Shown one piece after another: positions 32,743-40,964 of a stretch of 64,000 nt of DNA. The stretch spans positions 1 to 64,000 of the forward strand of contig NZ_JASCXN010000022.1 in assembly GCF_030010625.1 (NCBI RefSeq), written 5' to 3'. The DNA is from Streptomyces sp. CC208A (GTDB lineage: Bacteria; Actinomycetota; Actinomycetes; Streptomycetales; Streptomycetaceae). A model generated the notes under the pieces. The model made no database searches. It saw only the letters and a program-made list of their open reading frames with translations, and had not been told where the DNA came from. Position numbers and translations under genes: made by a program. Within the stretch, counting starts at the first letter, position 1. Each line of letters opens with the position of its first letter.

Positions 32743-34557
32743 CTGTCGACCGCCATCCTCACCGGCCCGCCGGCACCCGGATCCTCGCTCGACGGTGATC
32801 TGCGGTCGCTCGGCTTCGACGTCCGCCGGGCCGCCGGCGCCGAGGAGGCCCGTACCCTCCTGGCCGCCGTCCCCGCGGGCGAGCGCGTCGCCCTCGTCGA
32901 CTCCCGCTTCGTCGGGCACCTGCACGCCCTGCGCCTCGCGCTGACCGACCCCCGCTTCCCGGCCGGGGCCGTGCCCGGCGCGCTCACCGCGCAGCCCGAG
33001 GCCCGCCCGGCCCTCGCCCGCGCGCTGGCCGCCGCCCCGGCGCTCACCGCGCCGGGCGGCACCCCCGCGTCGGGACCGGACCTCACCGAGGCCGTCGCCG
33101 ACGCCCTCGACGCCGACGGCGTCGCCGTGCACCGGCCGCAGCTCGGCACCCTCGTCGCCACCGTCCCCGCCGACGCCGAGGCCCGCCACGAGGCCCGCGC
33201 CGCCGTCGCCGCCGTCGACGACGAGGCCGTCCGCCTCCGCTCCGCCGTGAAGGCCCACGACGGCTTCTTCACCACCTTCTTCATCAGCCCCTACTCGCGG
33301 TACATCGCCCGCTGGTGCGCCCGCCGGGGTCTCACCCCCAACCAGGTCACCACCGCCTCGCTGCTCACCGCCCTGCTCGCGGCCGGCTGCGCGGCCACCG
33401 GAGAGCGCGGCGGCTACATCGCCGCCGGCGTCCTCCTGATCCTCTCCTTCGTCCTGGACTGCACCGACGGGCAGCTCGCCCGGTACGCGCTCAAGTACTC
33501 GACGATGGGCGCCTGGCTCGACGCCACCTTCGACCGCGCCAAGGAGTACGCCTTCTACGCCGGCCTCGCCCTCGGCGCGGCCCGGGGCGGCGACGACGTG
33601 TGGACGCTCGCGCTCGCCGCGATGATCCTCATGACCTGTCGCCACGTCGTGGACTTCTCCTTCAACGAGGCGAACGCCGAGAGCACGGGCGCCGCGGCGA
33701 AGACCAGCCTGGCCCTGTCCAGCCGGCTCGACAGCGTCGGCTGGACCGTCTGGGCCCGCCGCATGATCATCCTGCCGATCGGCGAGCGCTGGGCGATGAT
33801 CGCCGTCCTCACCGCCGCCACCAGCCCCCGGACCGTCTTCTGGGCCCTGATCATCGGCTGCTCCTTCGCCGCCTGCTACACCACGGCGGGGCGCGTGCTG
33901 CGCTCGGTGAGGAGAAGGGGACCGCGTACCGACCGGGCCGCGCAGGCGCTGCACGACCTCACGGACGCGGGGCCGCTGTCCCGGCTCATGGCCCGGTTCT
34001 ACGACTACAAGGGGCGCGGCGCCGGGAGCTTCTTCGCCGCCGTCGGTGCCGCGATGGTGCTCGCTTCGGCATGGCAGTGGCCGTTCGGTGACCGGCGGGT
34101 CGTGATCGCGGTCCTCGTCTACGCGGTCTTCTGGTCCGCCTTCGCCGTCTCCCGCCCCCTCAAGGGCGCGCTCGACTGGCTCGTCCCCCCGCTCTTCCGC
34201 GCCGCCGAGTACGGCACGATCCTGATCCTCGCGGTCAAGTCGGACGCCCCGCACGCCGTCCCCGCCGCATTCGGCCTGGTCGCGGCGGTCGCCTACCATC
34301 ACTACGACACGGTGTACCGCATCCGCGGAGGCACCGGCGCGCCGCCCGCCTGGCTGGTGCGGACCACCGGCGGACACGAGGGGCGCACGCTCCTGGTGGC
34401 CGTCCTCGCCGCCCTCCTCGTGGACCGCGGCGACGACTTCACCCTGGCGCTCACCGCCCTGGCGTGCGCGCTCGCCCTCGTGGTGCTCGTGGAGTCCATC
34501 CGCTTCTGGGTCTCCTCCGGAGCACCCGCCGTTCACGACGAAGGAGAAACAGCATGA
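32743..34557 (+). CDS. CDP-alcohol phosphatidyltransferase with N-terminal extension (DUF5941-type)
   Basis: A 604-residue membrane enzyme. The frame opens at CTG (32743): a stop lies at 32734, AAGGAG is 9 bases upstream, and the sequence 'STAILTGPPAPGSSLDGDLRSLG' that follows is fully coding in character, whereas the first ATG/GTG start would remove about 76 residues. Residues 1 to about 180 form a soluble domain of unknown role. The complete CDP-alcohol transferase motif D-x2-D-G-x2-A-R-x8-G-x3-D-x3-D begins at Asp239 ('DCTDGQLAR...GAWLDATFD'), after 'GLTPNQVTTASLL'. Such enzymes swap CMP of a CDP-alcohol for another alcohol. First gene of a six-gene operon; its stop overlaps the next start. 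Confidence 0.85.
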   Translation: MSTAILTGPPAPGSSLDGDLRSLGFDVRRAAGAEEARTLLAAVPAGERVALVDSRFVGHLHALRLALTDPRFPAGAVPGALTAQPEARPALARALAAAPALTAPGGTPASGPDLTEAVADALDADGVAVHRPQLGTLVATVPADAEARHEARAAVAAVDDEAVRLRSAVKAHDGFFTTFFISPYSRYIARWCARRGLTPNQVTTASLLTALLAAGCAATGERGGYIAAGVLLILSFVLDCTDGQLARYALKYSTMGAWLDATFDRAKEYAFYAGLALGAARGGDDVWTLALAAMILMTCRHVVDFSFNEANAESTGAAAKTSLALSSRLDSVGWTVWARRMIILPIGERWAMIAVLTAATSPRTVFWALIIGCSFAACYTTAGRVLRSVRRRGPRTDRAAQALHDLTDAGPLSRLMARFYDYKGRGAGSFFAAVGAAMVLASAWQWPFGDRRVVIAVLVYAVFWSAFAVSRPLKGALDWLVPPLFRAAEYGTILILAVKSDAPHAVPAAFGLVAAVAYHHYDTVYRIRGGTGAPPAWLVRTTGGHEGRTLLVAVLAALLVDRGDDFTLALTALACALALVVLVESIRFWVSSGAPAVHDEGETA

Positions 34558-35291
34558 TCGGCCTCGTTCTGGCAGCCGGTGCCGGACGGCGACTGCGCCC
34601 CTACACCGACACCCTCCCGAAGGCCCTCGTGCCCGTGGACGGCGACACCACCGTCCTCGACCTCACGCTGAAGAACTTCGCCGAGGTCGGCCTGACCGAG
34701 GTCGCGATCGTCGTCGGCTACCGCAAGGAGGCCGTCTACGCCCGCAAGGAGGCCCTGGAGGCGAAGTACGGCCTCTCTCTCACCCTGATCGACAACGACA
34801 AGGCCGAGGAGTGGAACAACGCCTACTCCCTGTGGTGCGCCCGTGAGGTCCTCAAGCGCGGTGTGATCCTCGCCAACGGCGACACCGTCCACCCGGTCTC
34901 CGTCGAGAAGACCCTCCTCGCCGCCCGCGGCAAGGGCCAGAAGATCATCCTCGCCCTCGACACGGTGAAGAAGCTCGCCGACGAGGAGATGAAGGTCGTC
35001 GTCGCCGAGGGCAAGGGCGTCCAGAAGATCACCAAGCTGATGGACCCGGCCGACGCCACCGGCGAGTACATCGGCGTCACCCTCATCGAGGCCGAGGCCG
35101 CCGAGGAGCTCGCCGACGCCCTGAAGGCCACCTTCGAGCGCGACCCCGACCTGTACTACGAGGACGGTTACCAGGAGCTCGTCAACCGCGGCTTCACCGT
35201 CGACGTCGAGCCCATCGGCGAGGTCTCCTGGGTGGAGATCGACAACCACGACGACCTCGCCAAGGGCCGGGAGATCGCGTGCCGGTACTGA
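34554..35291 (+). CDS. Sugar/polyol-phosphate nucleotidyltransferase
   Basis: A 245-residue NTP transferase. The N-terminal signature 'LVLAAGAGRRLRPYTDTLPKALVPV' binds the nucleotide and metal; 'GVILANGDTVHP' has the second metal Asp. It resembles LicC-type phosphocholine and inositol-1-phosphate cytidylyltransferases, so CTP is the likely donor and a polyol or amino-alcohol phosphate the acceptor. Together with the flanking CDP-alcohol transferases it probably makes the CDP-activated head group. It overlaps the previous gene by ATGA and the next by 13 bp. Confidence 0.87.
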   Translation: MIGLVLAAGAGRRLRPYTDTLPKALVPVDGDTTVLDLTLKNFAEVGLTEVAIVVGYRKEAVYARKEALEAKYGLSLTLIDNDKAEEWNNAYSLWCAREVLKRGVILANGDTVHPVSVEKTLLAARGKGQKIILALDTVKKLADEEMKVVVAEGKGVQKITKLMDPADATGEYIGVTLIEAEAAEELADALKATFERDPDLYYEDGYQELVNRGFTVDVEPIGEVSWVEIDNHDDLAKGREIACRY

Positions 35292-36340
35292 CCCGACTCA
35301 TCCCGTCGCCGGTCGTCGTCGACATCCGCAGAGGAGCGCTGGACGACCTGTCCGCGCTCCTCGCGGACCAGCGGATCTCCAGCAACGGCAAGATCGCCGT
35401 CGCGATCAGCGGCGGCTCCGGCCTCAAGCTGCGCGACCAGTTCGCCCCCGAGCTGCCCGGCGCCGACTGGTACACCGTCTCCGGCGGCACCATCGACGAG
35501 GCGGTCAAGCTCGCCGACGCCATGCGCGGCAAGCGGTACGACGCCGTGGTCGCCCTCGGCGGCGGCAAGATCATCGACGTGACGAAGTACGCGGCGGCCC
35601 GGGTCGGGCTGCCGTTGGTGGCCATAGCCACCAACCTGTCGCACGACGGCATCTGCTCGCCGATCTCCACCCTGGACAACGACAACGGGCGCGGTTCCTA
35701 CGGCGTTCCCACCCCGATCGCGCTGGTCATCGACCTCGACGTGATCCGGGACGCCCCGATCCGCTTCGTCCGCTCCGGCATCGGCGACGCGATCTCCAAC
35801 GTCTCCGCCCTCGCGGACTGGGAGCTCTCCCACCGCGAGACCGGCGAGAAGATCGACGGGCTCGCCGCCGCCATGGCCCGCAGCGCGGGCGAGGCGGTCC
35901 TCCGGCACCCCGGCGGCGTCGGCGACGACGACTTCCTCGTCACCCTCTCCGAGGGGCTGGTGATGTCCGGCATCGCCATGTCCATCAGTGGCGACAGCCG
36001 CCCCTCCTCGGGCGCCTGCCACGAGATCAGCCACGCCTTCGACCTGCTCTTCCCGGCCCGCGCCGCCAGCCACGGCGAGCAGTGCGGCCTCGGCGCGGCC
36101 TTCGCGATGCACCTGCGCGGCGCCCAGGAGGAGTCCGTCGTCATCGTGGAGACCCTGCGCCGGCACGGGCTGCCCGTGCTGCCGGAGGAGATGGGCTTCA
36201 CGGTCGACGAGTTCGTCCAGGCCGTGGAGTTCGCCCCGCAGACCCGGCCGGGCCGGTTCACCATCCTGGAACACCTCGACCTGTCCACCGACGAGATCAG
36301 GGACGCGTACGCCGACTATGCCAAAGCCATCGGTAGCTGA
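35279..36340 (+). CDS. Glycerol-1-phosphate dehydrogenase-like iron-containing alcohol dehydrogenase
   Basis: A 353-residue enzyme of the G1PDH/AraM branch of the polyol dehydrogenase superfamily. Motifs: 'VVALGGGKIIDVTKYAA' (NAD-binding), 'IATNLSHDGICSPISTL', the metal-site Asp170 in 'SGIGDAISNVSALADWELS', His248/His252 in 'SRPSSGACHEISHAFD' and His265 in 'SHGEQCGLGAAFAMHL'. 'GDAISN...DW' and 'SRPSSGACHEISHAFD' are typical of archaeal and Bacillus G1PDH, which reduce DHAP to sn-glycerol-1-phosphate, the enantiomer of the usual bacterial lipid backbone. GTG start, overlapping neighbours on both sides. A related polyol-phosphate cannot be excluded. Confidence 0.85.
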   Translation: MPVLTRLIPSPVVVDIRRGALDDLSALLADQRISSNGKIAVAISGGSGLKLRDQFAPELPGADWYTVSGGTIDEAVKLADAMRGKRYDAVVALGGGKIIDVTKYAAARVGLPLVAIATNLSHDGICSPISTLDNDNGRGSYGVPTPIALVIDLDVIRDAPIRFVRSGIGDAISNVSALADWELSHRETGEKIDGLAAAMARSAGEAVLRHPGGVGDDDFLVTLSEGLVMSGIAMSISGDSRPSSGACHEISHAFDLLFPARAASHGEQCGLGAAFAMHLRGAQEESVVIVETLRRHGLPVLPEEMGFTVDEFVQAVEFAPQTRPGRFTILEHLDLSTDEIRDAYADYAKAIGS

Positions 36341-37097
36341 GCTCCGCCCGGTCGTCCACCCGCCGGGTGTGAAGGACCGGCGGAGCGGCGAGCACTGGGG
36401 CGGCCGCCTCTACATGCGGGAGATCTCCCTCAGGATCACCCGCCACCTGGCGAACACCCGGGTCACGCCCAACCAGCTGACGTACCTGATGACCCTGGCC
36501 GGCGTCCTCGCCGCCCCGGCCCTTCTGGTGCCGGGCGTGTGGGGCGCCGTGCTCGGCGTCGTCGCGGTGCAGCTGTACCTGCTGCTCGACTGTGTCGACG
36601 GCGAGCTGGCCCGCTGGAAGAAGCAGTACTCGTTGGCCGGCGTCTACCTGGACCGGGTCGGCGCCTACCTGTGCGACGCGGCCGTGCTCGTCGGCTTCGG
36701 CCTGCGCGCCGCCGACCCGTGGGGCGAGGGCGGCCCCGACTGGCTGTGGGCCTTCCTCGGCACCCTGGCCGCGCTCGGCGCCATCCTGATCAAGGCCGAG
36801 ACCGACCTGGTCGGTGTCGCCCGCCACCAGAACGGCATGCCCCCGGTGCAGGAGGCGGCCTCCGAGCCCCGCTCCTCCGGCATGGCGCTGGCCCGCCGGG
36901 CCGCCGCCGCGCTCAAGTTCCACCGGCTGATCCTCGGGATCGAGGCCTCCCTGCTGATCCTGGTCCTGGCCTTCGTCGACCAGGCGCGGGGCGACCTCTT
37001 CTTCTCCCGGCTCGGCGTCGCCGTCCTCGCCGGCATCGCCCTGCTCCAGACCCTGCTGCACCTCGTCTCGGTCCTGGCGTCCAGCAGACTGAAGTAG
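36318..37097 (+). CDS. Second CDP-alcohol phosphatidyltransferase-like protein (altered active site)
   Basis: A 259-residue membrane protein of the same family as the product of 32743-34557 but without the extra domain. 'NTRVTPNQLTYLMTL' precedes the motif 'DCVDGELAR...GVYLDRVGAYLCD'. The first three Asp residues are in register, but the fourth (the proposed general base) is Ala in 'LDRVGAY', with the next Asp four residues later. It may have shifted catalysis, use another base, or be a non-catalytic partner. Five to six hydrophobic segments. The start overlaps the dehydrogenase gene by 23 bp; a terminator follows. Confidence 0.85.
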   Translation: MPKPSVAELRPVVHPPGVKDRRSGEHWGGRLYMREISLRITRHLANTRVTPNQLTYLMTLAGVLAAPALLVPGVWGAVLGVVAVQLYLLLDCVDGELARWKKQYSLAGVYLDRVGAYLCDAAVLVGFGLRAADPWGEGGPDWLWAFLGTLAALGAILIKAETDLVGVARHQNGMPPVQEAASEPRSSGMALARRAAAALKFHRLILGIEASLLILVLAFVDQARGDLFFSRLGVAVLAGIALLQTLLHLVSVLASSRLK

Positions 37098-37104
37098 AAG
37101 CACC

Positions 37105-37152
37105 GGGGCCCGCCGCCCGCCGGGAAGATCGCCCGGCGTCCCGGCGGGCCCC
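37105..37152 (+). terminator. Terminator-like hairpin after the second CDP-alcohol transferase gene
   Basis: GGGGCCCGCCG pairs with CGGCGGGCCCC (11 bp) around a 26-base GC-rich loop, 8 bases after the stop. It may only attenuate, since the functionally linked ABC genes follow 110 bp later. Confidence 0.65.
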
Positions 37153-37262
37153 CCGGATGGCGTACGGTGAGGCGGCGGACCCGGTGCCGGGGGCCGCCCA
37201 CCGGTCAGCTGACATCGCGGCACCCCCACGTGCCGCACATCGTGAACACGGAAGTTTCGACT

Positions 37263-38195
37263 GTGAGTGACATTCACCAGGGCGGGGCGGTCGCGACGAG
37301 CGCGCCTCCGACCTCCGTCGACGCGGGCCTGTCCCCGGGCGACCTCGCCGCCAAGTACGGCCTCGCGGTCAGCGGCGCCCGGCCCCGCCTGGGCGAGTAC
37401 GTCCGCCAGCTGTGGGGCCACCGCCACTTCATCATGGCCTTCTCCTCGGCGAAGCTCACCGCCCAGTACAGCCAGGCCAAGCTCGGGCAGATCTGGCAGG
37501 TGGCGACCCCGCTGCTCAACGCCCTGATCTACTTCCTGATCTTCGGGGTGATCCTGGGCGCCAGCAGGGGCATGGAGAAGGACGTCTACATCCCCTTCCT
37601 GGTCACCGGCATCTTCGTGTTCACCTTCACGCAGAGCTCCGTCATGGCCGGCGTACGGGCGATCTCCGGCAACCTCGGACTGGTCCGCGCCCTGCACTTC
37701 CCGCGCGCCAGCCTCCCCATCAGCTTCTCGATCCAGCAGCTCCAGCAGCTGCTCTACTCGATGATCGTGCTCGTCGCGATCGTGATGGTCACCGGCAGCT
37801 ACCCCTCGCTCAGCTGGCTGCTCGTGATCCCGGCGCTCCTCCTGCAGTTCGTGTTCAACGTGGGCCTCGCCCTGATCATGGCCCGGGCCGGCGCCAAGAC
37901 CCCCGACCTCGCCCAGCTGATGCCCTTCGTCATGCGGACCTGGATGTACGCCTCCGGCGTCATGTTCTCGATCCCCGTGATGCTCTCGGACAAGCCGCAG
38001 TGGATCGCGGACATCCTCATGTACAACCCGGCGGCGGTCTACATGGACCTCATGCGCTTCGCCCTCATCGACGGCTACACCGCCGCGAACCTGCCCGACC
38101 ACGTCTGGGCCACCGGCCTCGCCTGGGCCCTGCTCTTCGGCATCGGCGGCTTCGTCTACTTCTGGAAGGCAGAGGAGAGGTACGGCCGTGGCTGA
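37263..38195 (+). CDS. ABC-2 type export permease (Wzm/TagG-like)
   Basis: A 310-residue inner-membrane permease with six hydrophobic segments. 'YVRQLWGHRHFIMAFSSAKLTAQYSQAKLGQIWQVATPLLNALIYFLIFGVILG' is the amphipathic gate plus first helix typical of O-antigen and teichoic acid exporters. 'LLVIPALLLQFVFNVGLALIMARAGAKTPDLAQLMPFVMRTWMYASGVMFSI' and 'YNPAAVYMDLMRFALIDGY' are also characteristic. The start is GTG at 37263; GTG at 37242 is possible. It pairs with the ATPase gene, which it overlaps by 8 bp, and should export a lipid-linked polymer or glycolipid. Confidence 0.92.
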   Translation: MSDIHQGGAVATSAPPTSVDAGLSPGDLAAKYGLAVSGARPRLGEYVRQLWGHRHFIMAFSSAKLTAQYSQAKLGQIWQVATPLLNALIYFLIFGVILGASRGMEKDVYIPFLVTGIFVFTFTQSSVMAGVRAISGNLGLVRALHFPRASLPISFSIQQLQQLLYSMIVLVAIVMVTGSYPSLSWLLVIPALLLQFVFNVGLALIMARAGAKTPDLAQLMPFVMRTWMYASGVMFSIPVMLSDKPQWIADILMYNPAAVYMDLMRFALIDGYTAANLPDHVWATGLAWALLFGIGGFVYFWKAEERYGRG

Positions 38196-38976
38196 CACCG
38201 TCCAGGGCGCGCAGGTGCCCACCGTCATCTGCGACGACGTCCACATCGTCTACCGGGTCAACGCCGGCGGCGGAGGCAAGGGCAGCGCCACCGCGGCCCT
38301 CAGCCGGATCGTCGGCCGGGGCAAGGCCGAGATCAACCGGGGCGTCCGCAAGGTGCACGCCGTCCGCGGCGTCACCTTCACCGCCTACCGCGGCGAGGCC
38401 ATCGGCCTCATCGGCACCAACGGCTCCGGCAAGTCCACCCTGCTGCGCGCCATCGCCGGCCTGCTCCCCACCGAGAGCGGCAAGGTCTACACCGACGGCC
38501 AGCCCTCGCTCCTCGGCGTCAACGCGGCCCTGATGAACGACCTCACCGGCGAGCGCAACGTCATCCTCGGCGGCCTCGCCATGGGCATGAGCCGCGAGGA
38601 GATCCACGCGCGGTATCAGGACATCGTCGACTTCTCCGGGATCAACGACAAGGGCGACTTCATCAGCCTGCCCATGCGCACCTACTCCTCCGGCATGGGC
38701 GCCCGGCTCCGCTTCGCCATCGCCGCTGCCAAGAACCACGACGTGCTCCTCATCGACGAGGCGCTCGCCACCGGCGACCGCAAGTTCCAGATCCGCTCCG
38801 AGGAGCGCATCCGCGAGCTGCGCAAGGAGGCCGGCACGGTCTTCCTGGTCAGTCACAGCAACAAGTCCATCCGGGACACCTGCGACCGGGTGCTCTGGCT
38901 GGAGAAGGGCCAGCTCCTGATGGACGGCCCGGCCGACGAGGTCCTCAAGGCGTACGAGCGCGAGACCGCCCGCTGA
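38188..38976 (+). CDS. ABC transporter ATP-binding protein (Wzt/TagH-like)
   Basis: A 262-residue cytoplasmic ATPase for the permease before it. Walker A 'GLIGTNGSGKSTLLRAIAGLL', signature 'YSSGMGARLRFAIAAA' (the degenerate Wzt/TagH form of LSGGQ), Walker B 'DVLLIDEALATGD', and H-loop His in 'FLVSHSNKSI'. An N-terminal insert ('VNAGGGGKGSATAALSRIVGRGKAEINRGVRKVHAVRG') is usual in polysaccharide/teichoic-acid exporters. No C-terminal carbohydrate-binding domain, so it is of the TagH-short type. GTG start; a strong terminator ends the operon. Confidence 0.92.
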   Translation: MADTVQGAQVPTVICDDVHIVYRVNAGGGGKGSATAALSRIVGRGKAEINRGVRKVHAVRGVTFTAYRGEAIGLIGTNGSGKSTLLRAIAGLLPTESGKVYTDGQPSLLGVNAALMNDLTGERNVILGGLAMGMSREEIHARYQDIVDFSGINDKGDFISLPMRTYSSGMGARLRFAIAAAKNHDVLLIDEALATGDRKFQIRSEERIRELRKEAGTVFLVSHSNKSIRDTCDRVLWLEKGQLLMDGPADEVLKAYERETAR

Positions 38977-38986
38977 CAGAGGCACC

Positions 38987-39019
38987 GAACGCCCCCCACC
39001 GCCCCGGTGGGGGGCGTTC
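38987..39019 (+). terminator. Strong intrinsic terminator of the CDP-alcohol/ABC operon
   Basis: A perfect 14-bp stem GAACGCCCCCCACC / GGTGGGGGGCGTTC with a 5-base loop, 10 bases after the stop at 38976. Confidence 0.9.
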
Positions 39020-39138
39020 CGGCCCACCCGTCTCCCACCACCGCCCTTGCCGGAAGGTGCTGCGCACCAGCCCCTCCTGACGCCTGTCCGGCTCCCCGCT
39101 GGAATGTTCATGCGGTCAACATCGGGCAGGATGTGCCC

Positions 39139-39765
39139 ATGACGGCGATCTCGGGAGGAAAGACCTACCACCACGGCGATCTGCGCAACGCCCTGATCTG
39201 CGCGGCCGTCGACCTCGCCACCGAGGGCGGCCCCGAACGGGTCGTCCTGCGCGAGGCCGCCCGCCGGGTCGGCGTCTCGCCCACCGCCGCCTACCGGCAC
39301 TTCGAGGGCCGCGGCGAACTGCTCCGTACCGTCCGCACCCACGCCAGGACCCGGCTCGCCGAGGCCATGGAGCGGGCCGCCGCCCGCGAGCCCGGCGCCG
39401 ACGACCCCGCCCTCGCCGCCGAGCGCCGGCTCGCCGCCCTCTGCCGCGGCTACGTCGGCTTCGCCGTCGAGCACCCCGGCCTCTACCGCGCCGCCTTCGG
39501 CGCCGTCCGCCCCGCCGGGGACCCGCCGGCCGACGGCGCCGCGTCCCCGGAACCCGAGATCCGCGCCTTCACCCTCCTCAAGGAGGCCCTGGAAGCCCTC
39601 GACCGGGCCGGCGGGCGCAGGTCCGCCGCCGGGGCCGCCGCCTGGTCCGCCGTGCACGGCCTCTCACTGCTCCTCCTCGAAGGCCCGCTGCGCCGGCTCT
39701 CCGCCCGCCGCCGCGACGACGTGGTCGAGACGACCCTCGCCATGGTCGTCTCCGGCGCCCGCTGA
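39139..39765 (+). CDS. TetR/AcrR family transcriptional regulator
   Basis: A 208-residue TetR protein. The HTH is at residues 10-55 ('YHHGDLRNALICAAVDLATEGGPERVVLREAARRVGVSPTAAYRHFEGRGELLRTV'). The rest is a helical ligand-binding domain of the WHG/TetR_C_13 kind ('CRGYVGFAVEHPGLYRAAFG'). A CAGGAT box 6 bases before the ATG suggests a leaderless start. It lies between the exporter operon (terminator before it) and the hopanoid operon and could regulate either; I see no clear operator. Confidence 0.88.
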   Translation: MTAISGGKTYHHGDLRNALICAAVDLATEGGPERVVLREAARRVGVSPTAAYRHFEGRGELLRTVRTHARTRLAEAMERAAAREPGADDPALAAERRLAALCRGYVGFAVEHPGLYRAAFGAVRPAGDPPADGAASPEPEIRAFTLLKEALEALDRAGGRRSAAGAAAWSAVHGLSLLLLEGPLRRLSARRRDDVVETTLAMVVSGAR

Positions 39766-39978
39766 TTCCCCGGGCCGCATCGGCACAGGTCAGCCCCGCC
39801 CGCACACCCCGCGTGGCGGAAGACCCCCCGAATGGCGACATCCCTCCTACGACGTAAGCTGTACCGGTCTGATCAACATCGCCCTCGGCGCCCCCGGAAT
39901 GTCCGGGGGGTGCGCGCTCCGCGTGCGGCGGCGTGTCCGAAATAGGATGGATTGGATCGGCAGTGTAGAACGGGAGAC

Positions 39979-40050
39979 ATGACGGCCATGACGCAGAATC
40001 TCCAGCTTCCCGTGGGTGTCGCCGTCTCCGCGCCGGGCGCCGCCCGGTGA
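39979..40050 (+). CDS. 23-residue leader ORF of the hopanoid operon
   Basis: Starts ATG with GGGAG 4 bases upstream and encodes a short peptide opening 'MTAMTQNLQLPVG'. Its TGA (40048-40050) overlaps the hpnC GTG start as GTGA. hpnC has no ribosome site of its own, and a CCGGGC-GCC-GCCCGG hairpin (40033-40047) covers the region before its GTG, so ribosomes finishing this ORF probably open it. A TAGGAT box (39943-39948) 31 bases upstream could serve as promoter. The peptide has no recognisable family. Confidence 0.6.
   Translation: MTAMTQNLQLPVGVAVSAPGAAR
40033..40047 (+). promoter_or_regulatory. Hairpin masking the hpnC translation start
   Basis: CCGGGC, three-base loop GCC, GCCCGG, ending on the G of the hpnC GTG. 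With no Shine-Dalgarno sequence for hpnC, this fits translational coupling to the leader ORF at 39979. Confidence 0.45.
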
Positions 40051-40964
40051 CGGCTCCCCGGCACGTGCGCGCCGACGATCCCTCGCGCACCACGCTCGAC
40101 AAGGCCGCGGACGAGAACTTCCCCGTGGCCCCCTTCTTCCTGCCGCGCGCCTGGCGCGACGACCTCATGGCCGTCTACGGCTACGCCCGCCTCGTCGACG
40201 ACATCGGCGACGGCGACCTCGCCCCCGGCGGCGCCGACGCCCGCCACCTGGGCGTCGGACCCGAGGAGGCCGCCGACCGGCTCGTCCTCCTCGACGCCTT
40301 CGAGGAGGACCTGCGCCGGGTCTTCGACGGGACCCCCCGCCACCCGCTGCTGCGCGCCCTCCAGCCCACCGTCCGGCGCCACGGCCTCACCCCCGGCCCC
40401 TTCCTCGGCCTGATCCAGGCCAACCGCCAGGACCAGCTCGTCCGCCGCTACGAGACGTACGACGACCTCCTCGCCTACTGCGAGCTCTCCGCCAACCCCG
40501 TCGGCCGGCTCGTCCTCGCCCTCACCGGCACCGCCACCCCCGAGCGGATCCGCCGCTCCGACGAGATCTGCACCGCCCTCCAGATCGTCGAACACCTCCA
40601 GGACGTCGCCGAGGACCTCGGCCGCGACCGGATCTACCTCCCCGCCGAGGACCTCAAGCGGTTCCACGTCACCGAGGACGACCTGGCCCGCCCCACCGCC
40701 GGCGCCGCCGTGCGCTCCCTCGTCGCCTTCCAGGCCGAGCGCGCCCGCGACCTGCTGCACGCCGGCACCCCGCTCGTCGGAAGCGTCCACGGCCGCCTCC
40801 GCCTGCTCCTCACCGGCTTCACCGCCGGCGGACTCGCCGCACTCGACGCCATCGCCGCCGCCGGCTTCGACGTCCTCGCCGGCCCGCCGAAGCCCACCAA
40901 GCCGAGCCTTGCGCGCCGGGCGGGAGCGGTCCTGCTCCGGGCGCGAAGAGAGGGGGGATCGTGA
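40047..40964 (+). CDS. hpnC: Hydroxysqualene synthase HpnC
   Basis: A 305-residue trans-isoprenyl diphosphate synthase of the squalene/phytoene synthase family. It converts presqualene diphosphate to hydroxysqualene in the three-step HpnC/D/E route. The substrate motifs are 'YGYARLVDDIGDGD' (first Asp-rich motif) and 'LQDVAEDLGRDRIYLPAEDL' (second); 'LIQANRQDQLVRRYETYDDLLAYCELSANPVGRL' is the conserved core. First enzyme gene of the hopanoid operon; GTG start coupled to the leader ORF. Its stop overlaps the hpnD GTG (GTGA). Confidence 0.93.
   Translation: MTAPRHVRADDPSRTTLDKAADENFPVAPFFLPRAWRDDLMAVYGYARLVDDIGDGDLAPGGADARHLGVGPEEAADRLVLLDAFEEDLRRVFDGTPRHPLLRALQPTVRRHGLTPGPFLGLIQANRQDQLVRRYETYDDLLAYCELSANPVGRLVLALTGTATPERIRRSDEICTALQIVEHLQDVAEDLGRDRIYLPAEDLKRFHVTEDDLARPTAGAAVRSLVAFQAERARDLLHAGTPLVGSVHGRLRLLLTGFTAGGLAALDAIAAAGFDVLAGPPKPTKPSLARRAGAVLLRARREGGS

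Noticed and set aside
37098..37262. Riboswitch before the ABC exporter genes
   Set aside because: Only a terminator-type hairpin is visible, with no conserved riboswitch blocks.
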